In this document: positions 24,632-32,866 of the stretch, piece by piece | Numbering within the stretch: the stretch's first letter is position 1 | Layout: every line of letters starts with the position of its first letter | Assembly (NCBI GenBank): GCA_045604985.1 | Contig: JAZUPD010000086.1 | Coordinates: forward strand, 1 to 47,018 | Source of the DNA: SIG710 sp045604985 | Lineage (GTDB): Bacteria > Bacillota > Clostridia > Oscillospirales > CAG-272 | Length of the DNA: 47,018 bases | Direction: 5' to 3' | Position numbers and translations under genes: made by a program | The notes under the pieces: generated by a model | Seen by the model: the letters and a program-made list of their open reading frames with translations, nothing else | What the model was told of the DNA's origin: nothing | Database searches by the model: none

Positions 24632-25497
24632 AACGCAAGCGCCTCCTTAGTTTTTGATGATTTGTAAATCTGACTGTTTTCCGTTTCTTTCACAAAGTCC
24701 TGTATCTCGCTTCCCTTACCAAGAGCGGCGAGATACTGTATTTTTAACAGGATATACTCCTCAGCTTCCGGCCATTTTTTGCCCATTCTGCTGATAACTT
24801 CTCCGGCGACATCATAGTTTTTGCGCTTCAGCTCGTTTTCAGCAAGGTGCGAATAATCGGTAATATCACCGTCCACTGCTATTTTTTTGCTTATCAGATG
24901 GCTGAAAAGCTCACGGTTCATAACCTCAACCTGTCCCTGCATAAGGTTCTGTGTAAGACAGGTCCACAAAAAGTCTATGTAATTTGACAAAACACCCATG
25001 TCGTCGGGATTTGCGGTGTGTTCTGCATCCAGCTTTTGGAGCATATAGTCGTTTTCCTTGGATATCTCCACCATCGCCGTCACAGCGTAGTGTACGACCT
25101 CGGTGTCATCATTATTTCCTGCTTTTTGCAGAAATTCCACGTAATCACCGGGGTTGTCGTTCAGAACATCCATGATAATGGATCGGCGTTCTCTCGCCGA
25201 GTTGATAAGCAGAGCCTCTTCGATCGGAATTGCAGTGTCTGCCTTCTTTTCATCCACGGAGACGCTTTTATAAAGCTCAGATTCAAGCTTTAATTTTTCA
25301 ACGCCGATCTCGGCAGAATCGGTAGCGTCAAATGCTATCTGAAAATGCAGTATTAGCACGATCAGCACTCCCCAAATCGGAAGCAGAAGTGCCACGAAGA
25401 ACATATATTTATGTACCGACAGAACTCGGGTTTTGATTCCGATAAACACAAGCAGGCATACAAGAAGATGCACAGCCGCAGTTATAATATAAAGCAT
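24619..25497 (-). CDS. PelE-like membrane protein
   Basis: 292 residues. Two membrane helices at the N-terminus (LYIITAAVHLLVCLLVFIGI and KYMFFVALLLPIWGVLIVLILHF) are followed by a helical repeat (TPR-like) cytoplasmic part of ~220 residues. Sequence similarity to Pseudomonas PelE is not visible by eye. The call rests on size, topology and position between the PelD-like and PelA/PelF genes, as in described Gram-positive Pel loci. PelE is thought to help assemble the PelD-PelG synthase complex. It lies 12 bp after the PelD-like gene. Confidence 0.75.
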   Translation of the reverse strand: MLYIITAAVHLLVCLLVFIGIKTRVLSVHKYMFFVALLLPIWGVLIVLILHFQIAFDATDSAEIGVEKLKLESELYKSVSVDEKKADTAIPIEEALLINSARERRSIIMDVLNDNPGDYVEFLQKAGNNDDTEVVHYAVTAMVEISKENDYMLQKLDAEHTANPDDMGVLSNYIDFLWTCLTQNLMQGQVEVMNRELFSHLISKKIAVDGDITDYSHLAENELKRKNYDVAGEVISRMGKKWPEAEEYILLKIQYLAALGKGSEIQDFVKETENSQIYKSSKTKEALAFWVS

Positions 25498-25509
25498 ATA
25501 TCGCCTTTC

Positions 25510-28296
25510 TTATTTCATGACGGTGACGGTAATATCGAGTCCATTAAACCGAGGCAGGATGAATTCGATGTCCTTTTCGGTTGCTTGGGAGAGAATGAGG
25601 CGCAGCCGACCGTCGTATGTAATTCCGAGAATATCGTTAAGCCTGATTTTGCCGGCGAGCATATCATCCGCTTCTTTCAAAGTATGGCCGTTCAATGAAA
25701 ACTCCAGCATAACGTAGGTGGATACCTTCTTTTCTGCGAGTGCGGCAAAATTCTGTACGCACTCCTCAAAGTATTCGGCGTTCATTATGTGTGTGCCTGA
25801 GATATATTGCTTTTCAATGAGGGCGTTGCCATAGTCGTGTGCGCGCAGAAGTGACATCTGCACAAGATCACGCAAAATTTTGAAAAGGTTTACATAGTAG
25901 AGCGAACGCTGACCCATATCCGCATGCCACAGAAATATCATAAGCACAAGCTCATCACCTCTATAAGCACCTGCCGCATACATAGGGTACTCGCTTTTAA
26001 GCTCGGTGTTTTTCCATATGCCGCCCTCACGAAGCTTTTCAACAACGGGAGCATAGGTCTGCAAAGAGACGGAACGTGCGGCAATGTCGAGAAGATCTCG
26101 TGATGCGACCTCAAGACGACCGAAAGCGTTCTTTGAGTTTACGGAATACACCGCAATGCTCTTGTTTTCAAGGATATCTTCAAAGGTTTCGATAGTGTGA
26201 AGATATAGCTGCTGTGGAGCAACGGTGTTTAGCTTTCGAGTGATGTCGAAAATCTTGCCAAAGCTGTCCTTTGAGCTGATGATCTGCTTTTTCAGGTCCT
26301 TTTTCTCACGAAGGGTATCCTCGTATATCTCTCCGGTGAATATAAGCTTATTTTCTAACAGTTTGTTCTGCTCTTCGAGATGTTTACCTTGCTCCTCTTT
26401 TTTCAGATTGACGTAACCGCAAAGCCCTCCCACCAAGAAAAAGAACACAAATGCAAGCCAATTTGTCGGCTCGTAAAATATGGTCAGCGGATCTGTCCCC
26501 GCCATGACCTTTGCGATGAAATACGAAACGCTGGCAAGTGCCGATGCGGCAATACCGAAGGACAAGCCATACAGCGTTGCCATGATCACGATAAAGATGG
26601 TTCTGAAATCAACGATGGAAAAAATAACGGCTGAGTCGGTTATATGTATAAACAGCTCGGATAGGAAAAACAGCAGAAACAGCTCGATGATCTTTATGGC
26701 AAACGAATGCTTTGAGAGCCATTTTTTGACTCTGTCATAAAATGTTTCTGCTTTCTCCTTTTTGGTGGTAAGATAGAACTCGTACTGCTCCTCTATATCC
26801 TCGAGAACGGATATCTTCGCAAACCAGCCGTATTCGTTTCTGAGTGCCGTATTTGTGGTTTTGATAATACCCGAGGTATGGCTCTCGGTAAATTCAGTTT
26901 TCACATTCGCCGCGATATTTTTAAGGCACTCGGCAAAATCCGAGAAGGTAAGGTGAAATTCATCGCCAACGCTTAAAATACCGCTGCCGGATTTCCAGTT
27001 ATCAACAATACGGGTGAGCAGATCCGACAGATCCGTGAGGGAGAGGAAATGCATCCTCGACGTGGGCGATTCCGGAATTAACACGATTTTACCCGAGTGT
27101 ATTTGCTCAAATACACCGTAAAGAAAATCGTTTTGGTACAACGCACTGTAAAGGTAGGGTATTTGCACGGTTTTGATGTCAAGAGCGTATCGCTTTGCGT
27201 AAAATTCGCAAAGCTTTTCGTTAGCCGATGCCATTATCGCCTTGTCGGTACGCTCGCTGAATGAGGAATCGAGAGGCGACAGATAGAGAATCTTGATTCC
27301 TTTTTGCATCTCTGCAGAGAACTGCAGAACCTCACGAAGCTCCTCTGCATCGTTTTGATCGTTAGAATGGAATTTCAGCCCCACCGAGAAAAAGACGATG
27401 AGGTCAAATTCATAGGTTTCAAGAATGGCTTTGACCGACGGTTTACGTACTCGGAACAGCTTGATCCGCTCGGAGCCGCCTAGATCCGTGTTTCCGACTA
27501 CCATAACCTTACTTTGCGGGAATGTAGATTGCACAAATTCCTCGGTAAGATATTCGGTATTTCCGATAAGCAGAACTCTCGCAAGGCTGATATCGGAATA
27601 TTCTCCCACAACACTGCGCCTTTTCTGCAGTTTTTCTCTGAAAGTGACCAGTGTTCGGTGATTGACAACGCGTATAAGACATTCCACGAGTTCCTTGTCA
27701 AAAACGCCACACATTCCGCTTGAGATCATCTGAAGTGCTACGTCCTGGGAAAATGCTTCCTTATAGCTGCGAGAGCTCGTCAGCGCATCATAGGAATCCG
27801 CAAGCGCAACAACCTTGGCACACAACGGAATAGCGTCACCACGAAGCCCTTCGGGATATCCGGTGCCGTCAATTCGCTCGTGATGGTATTTGGCAATCTG
27901 TGCGGCATATTCAACGGTTTTTGGAGAAATATCCCCATGATATGCCTCACGGATAATCTGCTCGCCGAATACGGAGTGCTTTTTAATGATATCGTATTCG
28001 ACCGGAGAAAGTGTTCCGGGATAATCGAGAATGCTTTTAGGTATCTGTAGCTTGCCAATATCGTGCAGTGCAGATGCCATCGCTATTGCAGTTATATCTT
28101 CTTCGGGGAGAAACAGCTCCGGCTTATATGCAGACAGTTCGCGAAGAAGAAATTCCGTGATCATTCTTACATGGTAAATGTGATATATGCTCTCACCGTT
28201 AAGTTCTCTCTCGTCGGCATCATCAACAAGGTATTCAATTTTCAGTTCATTCGAGTTGTTTCCAGTATCATAAGCCAGTATTGGTGTTCCTTGCAT
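25510..28296 (-). CDS. HD-GYP / SDR-like / PelD fusion, c-di-GMP receptor and putative phosphodiesterase
   Basis: 928 residues. Domain order: HD-GYP ~35-200 (ALHDIGK with HD ~78-79, then KKH, YHHERIDGTGYPEG), predicted to cleave c-di-GMP; an SDR/epimerase-like domain ~235-480; four membrane helices ~522-640; coiled coil ~640-690; a GAF-like domain ~690-800; and a degenerate GGDEF ~810-928. The last has RLND (RxxD, ~885-888) followed five residues later by YDGRL in place of GGDEF. That is the PelD pattern: inhibitory site kept for c-di-GMP binding, catalysis lost. ATG 28296 has AAGGAG nine bases upstream. It is the first gene of the Pel operon. I infer that it binds c-di-GMP to switch on PelF/PelG and may also degrade it. 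Confidence 0.85.
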   Translation of the reverse strand: MQGTPILAYDTGNNSNELKIEYLVDDADERELNGESIYHIYHVRMITEFLLRELSAYKPELFLPEEDITAIAMASALHDIGKLQIPKSILDYPGTLSPVEYDIIKKHSVFGEQIIREAYHGDISPKTVEYAAQIAKYHHERIDGTGYPEGLRGDAIPLCAKVVALADSYDALTSSRSYKEAFSQDVALQMISSGMCGVFDKELVECLIRVVNHRTLVTFREKLQKRRSVVGEYSDISLARVLLIGNTEYLTEEFVQSTFPQSKVMVVGNTDLGGSERIKLFRVRKPSVKAILETYEFDLIVFFSVGLKFHSNDQNDAEELREVLQFSAEMQKGIKILYLSPLDSSFSERTDKAIMASANEKLCEFYAKRYALDIKTVQIPYLYSALYQNDFLYGVFEQIHSGKIVLIPESPTSRMHFLSLTDLSDLLTRIVDNWKSGSGILSVGDEFHLTFSDFAECLKNIAANVKTEFTESHTSGIIKTTNTALRNEYGWFAKISVLEDIEEQYEFYLTTKKEKAETFYDRVKKWLSKHSFAIKIIELFLLFFLSELFIHITDSAVIFSIVDFRTIFIVIMATLYGLSFGIAASALASVSYFIAKVMAGTDPLTIFYEPTNWLAFVFFFLVGGLCGYVNLKKEEQGKHLEEQNKLLENKLIFTGEIYEDTLREKKDLKKQIISSKDSFGKIFDITRKLNTVAPQQLYLHTIETFEDILENKSIAVYSVNSKNAFGRLEVASRDLLDIAARSVSLQTYAPVVEKLREGGIWKNTELKSEYPMYAAGAYRGDELVLMIFLWHADMGQRSLYYVNLFKILRDLVQMSLLRAHDYGNALIEKQYISGTHIMNAEYFEECVQNFAALAEKKVSTYVMLEFSLNGHTLKEADDMLAGKIRLNDILGITYDGRLRLILSQATEKDIEFILPRFNGLDITVTVMK

Positions 28297-28715
28297 TGCA
28301 GGCATCTCCTTGAGGCAAGAATAAGAGGAATAGGCATTATAATTCGTATAATAAACCCATTATATCATTTTATTATATCGCACAATTATTGCGGTGTGAT
28401 GAACAAATATAACACTAATTGTTAATGCAAGTTCTGAGTCTTAAATTTATATTCTAATTACTAAGCTATTGGGGACTGTTAATTGCTTCCGATGATCTAC
28501 CCAAATAATAATTCGTAGGGCTTTTTTTGAAATTCTCTATCATCTCTTGTTGCATCTGAGTGCGGTCATACGTGTCACTAAAGCATAGTCGTATTACACT
28601 TAATCTAGCACAACACAATACCACCGATGGAAGCAAAAGTCTGGACAATTCCCGAAAATATAATCACTTTCCGCCCCTCCCTTTTTCTTTGTTTACTGCG
28701 GTACAATTTTTAAGC
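28297..28715. other. intergenic leader of the Pel operon
   Basis: AT-rich. Two TATAAT-like boxes on the minus strand (28359-28364, 28372-28377) lie upstream of the fusion gene, but I see no well-spaced -35. A near-palindrome centred on CAATTATTG (28380-28394) lies beside them and could be an operator. The rest, 28400-28715, shows no gene or clear signal. At 28681-28706 a stretch (CTTTGTTTACTGCGGTACAA) resembles 11570-11590. Confidence 0.4.
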
Positions 28716-28717
28716 TG

Positions 28718-28747
28718 CAAAAAGCCATCAAGTGCAAACTTGATGGC
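28718..28747 (-). terminator. intrinsic terminator (minus strand) after tRNA-like fragment
   Basis: GCCATCAAG-TTTGCA-CTTGATGGC followed by TTTTTG on the minus strand, 22 bp downstream of the tRNA-like fragment. Confidence 0.75.
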
Positions 28748-28768
28748 TGATTATCTATAAGACCGATA

Positions 28769-28822
28769 TAGTGGCAGTTGGAGTCAAACCAACACTTCCG
28801 GTTTATAAGCCCGACGACCTCG
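28769..28822 (-). pseudogene. tRNA 3'-half fragment
   Basis: On the minus strand, GTCGGGCTTATAAACCGG looks like an anticodon arm (loop CTTATAA, anticodon TAT). It is followed by GTTGG-TTTGACT-CCAAC, a T-arm with one change from TTCGANT. Then comes TGCCACT, which looks like a 3' acceptor strand. No matching 5' acceptor strand or D-arm precedes it and there is no CCA, so it is not a working tRNA. Such 3' halves are often left by elements that integrate in tRNA genes. Confidence 0.5.
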
Positions 28823-28921
28823 GTCTCTTGTATTTAAAAAAAACTATTTTTGGCAATAGAATAAATAGCATAATCACATACTTATCGTAATATACTTCTA
28901 AAAAAACGAAAGGAATAATTT

Positions 28922-29452
28922 ATGAAACGCTCGATCTCTCTTTGGTCACTTCTTGGCTTTGCAGTGACCTCTCTTCTCGGCACATTGCTTCATTTCGTCT
29001 ATGAATGGACGGGCAAGAGCATCATTGCCGCCTCCTTCTCTGCTGTAAACGAATCAACATGGGAGCATATGAAAATATTATTTTTCCCAATGTTGATATT
29101 TTCTCTGATAGAATATCGCTTTTTTAAAGAATACGAGAATTTTTGGTGCATCAAGCTCTATTCATCACTTCTGGGACTAGCAATGATACCCGTGCTCTTT
29201 TACACCTATAACGGTGTCATAGGAAAATCGCCCGATTTTATCAACATCTCTATATTCTTCATCTCCGCCGCCATTTCATATATTTATGAGGTGCGTCAAT
29301 TTAATAAAAACAGTATAATCTGCAAAAAGCCAAAATATGCATTTTTCACGCTGCTTTTAATCGGTGCGGTATTTATAATCTTCACATTTTTGACTCCAAG
29401 GCTTGCTATCTTCAGAGACCCCACTACGCTCGGATACGGCATACAATCTTAA
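28922..29452 (+). CDS. DUF6512 family membrane protein
   Basis: A 176-residue integral membrane protein with five predicted helices. The N-terminal LLGTLLHFVYEWTGKSIIAASFSAVNESTWEHMKILFFPMLIFSLIEY is the recognisable signature of DUF6512. Its function is unknown. GAAAGGA lies eight bases upstream of the ATG. It stands alone on the plus strand between the divergent Pel operon and the convergent homoserine dehydrogenase gene, with a bidirectional terminator at 29570-29593. Confidence 0.85.
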   Translation: MKRSISLWSLLGFAVTSLLGTLLHFVYEWTGKSIIAASFSAVNESTWEHMKILFFPMLIFSLIEYRFFKEYENFWCIKLYSSLLGLAMIPVLFYTYNGVIGKSPDFINISIFFISAAISYIYEVRQFNKNSIICKKPKYAFFTLLLIGAVFIIFTFLTPRLAIFRDPTTLGYGIQS

Positions 29453-29569
29453 CGTCATATAAGATCTCAAAACTACTTTTTCCGTTTTTTTCCCATACGC
29501 TTACCTTGCAGAAAAATTCATACTTCATATCCACGCCATATACGGATAAAGACGGCAACATGATCTAAC

Positions 29570-29593
29570 AAAAAAGGACCAACGTCCTTTTTT
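29570..29593. terminator. bidirectional terminator
   Basis: AAAAAAGGAC-CAAC-GTCCTTTTTT, T-rich on both strands, between the convergent DUF6512 and homoserine dehydrogenase genes. Confidence 0.8.
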
Positions 29594-29609
29594 GTTTTGT
29601 GATATTATA

Positions 29610-30827
29610 TTATAGAACTCTTATTCTTGAAAGAACTTTGATTCCGTTATCGGCAAAAGCGTTTTCCTTTGCCACAGCCTCACTCTCTGTCATGGGCTTC
29701 GTTATGAACGCACATTCGCCATCTATCGTACGACTGCTGCACACCTCGTCAAATACTTTGCCCATACATTTTTCACATCCCTCGATGCGGAAATAATGCG
29801 CACATACATACTCCGAAAGAGAGGCAATGTCATTCTCCTTTGCAGCTGTCCATTTTGCGGAACCCGCACTTGTACCAAGCTTAACGGCAATGTCGATAAC
29901 ATCTGAAACAACGGCACTTGCAGTTGGAAGTTTGCCTGCGCCTCTTCCGTAGAACATTGCATCCCCCAGCATATCACAGCTGACCAGAATTCCGTTGAAA
30001 ACATCAGAAACATCATGCAGGGGATTTGATGCGTTGATAAGTCTCGGCGAAACGAACGCAAGAAGCTTTTCACCAACCTTTTCCGCATGACCGATGAGTT
30101 TTATGGAATGACCGCCGAGAGCTTCGGCAAACATAACATCTCTTGAATCTATTTTTGTGATTCCTTCACAGTGAACGTTAGAGGGAGAGATCAACTTTCC
30201 GTATGCCAGCGCCGCAAGAATAACTATTTTTCTGGCAGCATCGTGTCCCTCAATATCGGATGTGGGATCTGCCTCTGCATAGCCCTTTTCTTGCGCCTGC
30301 TTCAAGGCAGCCTCAAAAGACGTGCCGTTTTGCGACATCTGCGTAAGAATATAGTTGGTTGTACCGTTAAGAATACCTGAAATTTCGCAGATATTATTCT
30401 GAGCAAGATCGCTCATCATAGGCTTGATTATCGGGATACCGCCACCAACGCTTGCCTCAAAGAGATATCTTACCCCATTTTTCTCGGCGATCTCAAGAAG
30501 CTCCGTACCAAATTCCGCAACAACAAGCTTATTCGAGGTTACAACATTCTTGCCCGCCTCAAGTGACGCTTTTGAAAAATCATAAGCGGGATGGGCTCCG
30601 CCCATTGCCTCTACAACGATATCCACGTCTTTATCATTTATAATATCGTTAAAATCGTGAGTTATAAGGTGTTCAAAAGGACTTTCAGGAAAATCTCGAA
30701 GATCAAGAATATGCTTTATGGCAATATCTGCACCTGTTTTTGCCTTTATTACATCCTTATTTTTTTCAATGACCTCTGCAGTGCCGCTTCCGACAACTCC
30801 AAAGCCAAGAATTGCTATACTTATCAT
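29610..30827 (-). CDS. hom: homoserine dehydrogenase
   Basis: Reduces aspartate semialdehyde to homoserine with NAD(P)H, the branch point to threonine and methionine. 405 residues. The Rossmann nucleotide loop is ISIAILGFGVVGSGTAEVI (GxGxxG). VVEAMGG and NVVTSNKLVVAEFG carry the cofactor/catalytic Lys. EASVGGGIPII and GILNGTTNYILTQM are the family signature, and YAEADPTSDIEGHDAARKIVILAALA is the substrate-binding helix. A short ACT-like C-terminus (~335-405) may give feedback control by threonine. The ATG at 30827 has GGGAGA upstream; extending further would cross the promoter. It diverges from the DUF4364 gene. Confidence 0.95.
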   Translation of the reverse strand: MISIAILGFGVVGSGTAEVIEKNKDVIKAKTGADIAIKHILDLRDFPESPFEHLITHDFNDIINDKDVDIVVEAMGGAHPAYDFSKASLEAGKNVVTSNKLVVAEFGTELLEIAEKNGVRYLFEASVGGGIPIIKPMMSDLAQNNICEISGILNGTTNYILTQMSQNGTSFEAALKQAQEKGYAEADPTSDIEGHDAARKIVILAALAYGKLISPSNVHCEGITKIDSRDVMFAEALGGHSIKLIGHAEKVGEKLLAFVSPRLINASNPLHDVSDVFNGILVSCDMLGDAMFYGRGAGKLPTASAVVSDVIDIAVKLGTSAGSAKWTAAKENDIASLSEYVCAHYFRIEGCEKCMGKVFDEVCSSRTIDGECAFITKPMTESEAVAKENAFADNGIKVLSRIRVL

Positions 30828-30858
30828 ATGTCTTCTCCCAATTTGAATAGATACATAT

Positions 30859-30887
30859 ATAATACCAAAAAAAATGTCTTTTGTAAA
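30859..30887 (-). promoter_or_regulatory. promoter of hom
   Basis: TTTACA, 17 bp, TATTAT on the minus strand, 32 bp upstream of the start codon. Its -35 lies 19 bp from the -35 of the divergent DUF4364 promoter. Confidence 0.6.
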
Positions 30888-30906
30888 GATAAAATCGCAA
30901 AATATC

Positions 30907-30934
30907 TTGAAATTTTTTTGTTTTGTGGTAAAAT
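30907..30934 (+). promoter_or_regulatory. promoter of the DUF4364 gene
   Basis: TTGAAA, 16 bp, TAAAAT on the plus strand, followed by GAAGGAGGT before the ATG at 30969. Confidence 0.6.
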
Positions 30935-30968
30935 ATATATAGTAGTTGCCGAAGGAGGTCAAAAAAAT

Positions 30969-31517
30969 ATGAGTTCACCCATAGGAAGCCGCAGAAATGT
31001 TAAGATCTTCGTGCTTTATTTGATGGAAAATATTAACTACCCCTTAGATTTCGTAACCATAAACGATGTGGTAATGCAAACGGATTATATCATTTATCTT
31101 GATTTTGCGGAGTGCTTTCACGAAATGGTAGATGACGGTCTGATCCTCGTTGACGACAGCGGAGACGAGCATTATTACTATGTTTCGGAAAAGGGACGCA
31201 TTGTTGCAAGAGAGCTGAAGAGCGATATCCTTCCCTCTATACTTGACCAGAGTCTGCGCTATGCCCTTCGTTATCTCGATTTTAAGAGAAGAGAAGTTAA
31301 GTCAAGCTGTAACTCGGAAAAGCTTGATGACGGAAGATACAAGATCGAATGCTCGCTTATCGAAAAGGGCGTGGTTATCTATACCACCACTCTCATTGTT
31401 GACACTCTGGAACGAGTTGAAAAGATGAAAGAGAATTTCAGAGACCGTCCCGAGGTAATATACCGCGGAGTTACCGCTCTTCTTGCGGGAAATGTCAATT
31501 ATCTCTTTGATTTTTAA
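30969..31517 (+). CDS. DUF4364 family protein
   Basis: A 182-residue soluble protein of DUF4364, found almost only in Clostridia. The N-terminal ~85 residues form a winged-helix-like fold (RNVKIFVLYLMENINYPLDFVTINDVVMQTDYIIYLDFAECFHEMVDDGLILVDD...YYYVSEKGRIVARELKSDI). The C-terminal half is a beta-rich domain. It is probably a transcription regulator, but no target is known. The strong site AAGGAGGTC lies eight bases upstream. It diverges from hom. The ribosome site and start rule out the longer upstream frame. Confidence 0.9.
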   Translation: MSSPIGSRRNVKIFVLYLMENINYPLDFVTINDVVMQTDYIIYLDFAECFHEMVDDGLILVDDSGDEHYYYVSEKGRIVARELKSDILPSILDQSLRYALRYLDFKRREVKSSCNSEKLDDGRYKIECSLIEKGVVIYTTTLIVDTLERVEKMKENFRDRPEVIYRGVTALLAGNVNYLFDF

Positions 31518-31613
31518 ATGCAAAAAATGTCGAAAAAGTATCAATAATCTCTAAATATGCAGAATTTTATACATTTTTGTTGGTTTTGACGATAAATAAT
31601 TGTAAAAAAACTA

Positions 31614-31641
31614 TTGACATTGTGAAAAATAATGGTATAAT
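31614..31641 (+). promoter_or_regulatory. promoter of the sigma-like gene
   Basis: TTGACA, 16 bp, TATAAT, 56 bp before the start codon at 31698. Confidence 0.75.
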
Positions 31642-31697
31642 ATTAGGTGTGGATATACGTTTAATTTCATTTTTTAATAGGAATCGGCGGTGCTCTG

Positions 31698-32300
31698 ATG
31701 GGATCAAAGAATGTTAGTGAAAACAAGTATCTTTCTCCCGAAATACTCACCGCACTTCTCTGTTCGTACAAAAACGGTGATGAAAACGCCTTTGACCGTT
31801 TGGTTCAGTATTATATGCCTCTTATCGACAGTATGGTCGGTAGGTGCTATGAGGGTCTTTCGCCTTATTATGAGAAAGATGATGTTTTGCAGTTTGCCTT
31901 GATAGCTTTATCCAAGGCAGCCCTGACATATAGATCGGAACAGAATAAAGTTACCTTTGGTCTCTATGCAAAAATATGTATCGGAAATGCACTGATTTCA
32001 AAACTGCGCTCCGCAAAAAGAAGCCGTATTGAGGTTTTTCCGATAGAAGGAATTTTTAACATTGCAGACCCCGAGGACATTTCAAGAAGCATTTTAGAGC
32101 AAGAAGCGGTTAGCGAGCTAAGCGAGCTTATTGCCGTTACACTATCGGGATTTGAAAATGAGGTTTTTGGGCTGTATGCCGCAGGATATTCTTCATCCGA
32201 AATAGCAAAAAAGCTAAGCAAAACCGAGAAATCGGTTGACAATGCTATTTTCAGGGCGAGAAAAAAACTAAAATCTGTGTTAAATGAGGCTCCTTTGTGA
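31698..32300 (+). CDS. sigma-70 family RNA polymerase sigma factor (SigH-like)
   Basis: A 200-residue sigma factor with regions 2 and 4 only. Region 2 (~20-95) holds KNGDENAFDRLVQYYMPLIDSMVGRCYEGLSPYYEKDDVLQFALIALSKAALTYRSEQ..TFGLYAKICIGNALISKLR. Region 4 (~135-195) is SGFENEVFGLYAAGYSSSEIAKKLSKTEKSVDNAIFRARKKLK, the -35-binding HTH. The arrangement matches the SigH/sporulation-transition sigma group better than extracytoplasmic factors; no anti-sigma gene is adjacent. GGCGGTG lies upstream of the ATG. The zinc-ribbon gene follows in the same direction after 61 bp. Confidence 0.87.
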   Translation: MGSKNVSENKYLSPEILTALLCSYKNGDENAFDRLVQYYMPLIDSMVGRCYEGLSPYYEKDDVLQFALIALSKAALTYRSEQNKVTFGLYAKICIGNALISKLRSAKRSRIEVFPIEGIFNIADPEDISRSILEQEAVSELSELIAVTLSGFENEVFGLYAAGYSSSEIAKKLSKTEKSVDNAIFRARKKLKSVLNEAPL

Positions 32301-32361
32301 GTTCTCTTTAATAAAATCATCCCGCAAAGCGGGAATGTACACAAAAGTGAGGTAAAAGACA

Positions 32362-32673
32362 ATGTACGAAGAAGAGAATGTAGTAGTGGAAGAGGAAGTT
32401 TTTGAGGACGAAACTCTGGTCTGCAAGGAATGTGGCAACGAATTTGTTTTCACAGCAGGCGAAAAGCAGTTCTACAAGGAAAAGGGCTTTGTAAATAAGC
32501 CTAAGTGTTGCAAGGCTTGCCGCGATGCAAGAAAGAATGCCGACAGAGCTCCCAGAGAAGTTTTCACAACCGTTTGCGCTGAGTGCGGCGGTGAGGCTAA
32601 GGTAAACTTCCAGCCCTCCAGTGACAGACCTGTCTACTGCAAGGCTTGCTTTGACGCAAGAAGAAACGGCTAA
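32362..32673 (+). CDS. zinc-ribbon protein
   Basis: A 103-residue protein with two zinc ribbons. The first is LVCKECGNEFVFTAGEKQFYKEKGFVNKPKCCKACRDARK (CxxC...CxxC, about residues 21-60). The second is TVCAECGGEAKVNFQPSSDRPVYCKACFDARR (about 71-101). The N-terminus is very acidic. This type is common in Clostridia and some other phyla; it may bind ribosomes or RNA, but nothing is proven. GAGGTAAAAGACA precedes the ATG. A good terminator follows at 32722-32750. Confidence 0.92.
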   Translation: MYEEENVVVEEEVFEDETLVCKECGNEFVFTAGEKQFYKEKGFVNKPKCCKACRDARKNADRAPREVFTTVCAECGGEAKVNFQPSSDRPVYCKACFDARRNG

Positions 32674-32721
32674 TCAGTAAGTAATATTCTCTTTTCGAGA
32701 CTATATACAATTTGATCACCC

Positions 32722-32750
32722 ACCGCTCCGCTTAGGCGGATCGGTTTCTT
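32722..32750 (+). terminator. intrinsic terminator after zinc-ribbon gene
   Basis: ACCGCTCCGC-TTAG-GCGGATCGGT with one mismatch, then TTCTTTTTG. Confidence 0.75.
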
Positions 32751-32866
32751 TTTGCAAATAATCGCTAACCTAACTCTTAATTTTCAAACAGTAATTAATC
32801 GAACTGTTAGGCTTCCGCTCGAGGGGAAGCCTAATATAAATTACTATTTATATAATGAAAAGTCCT

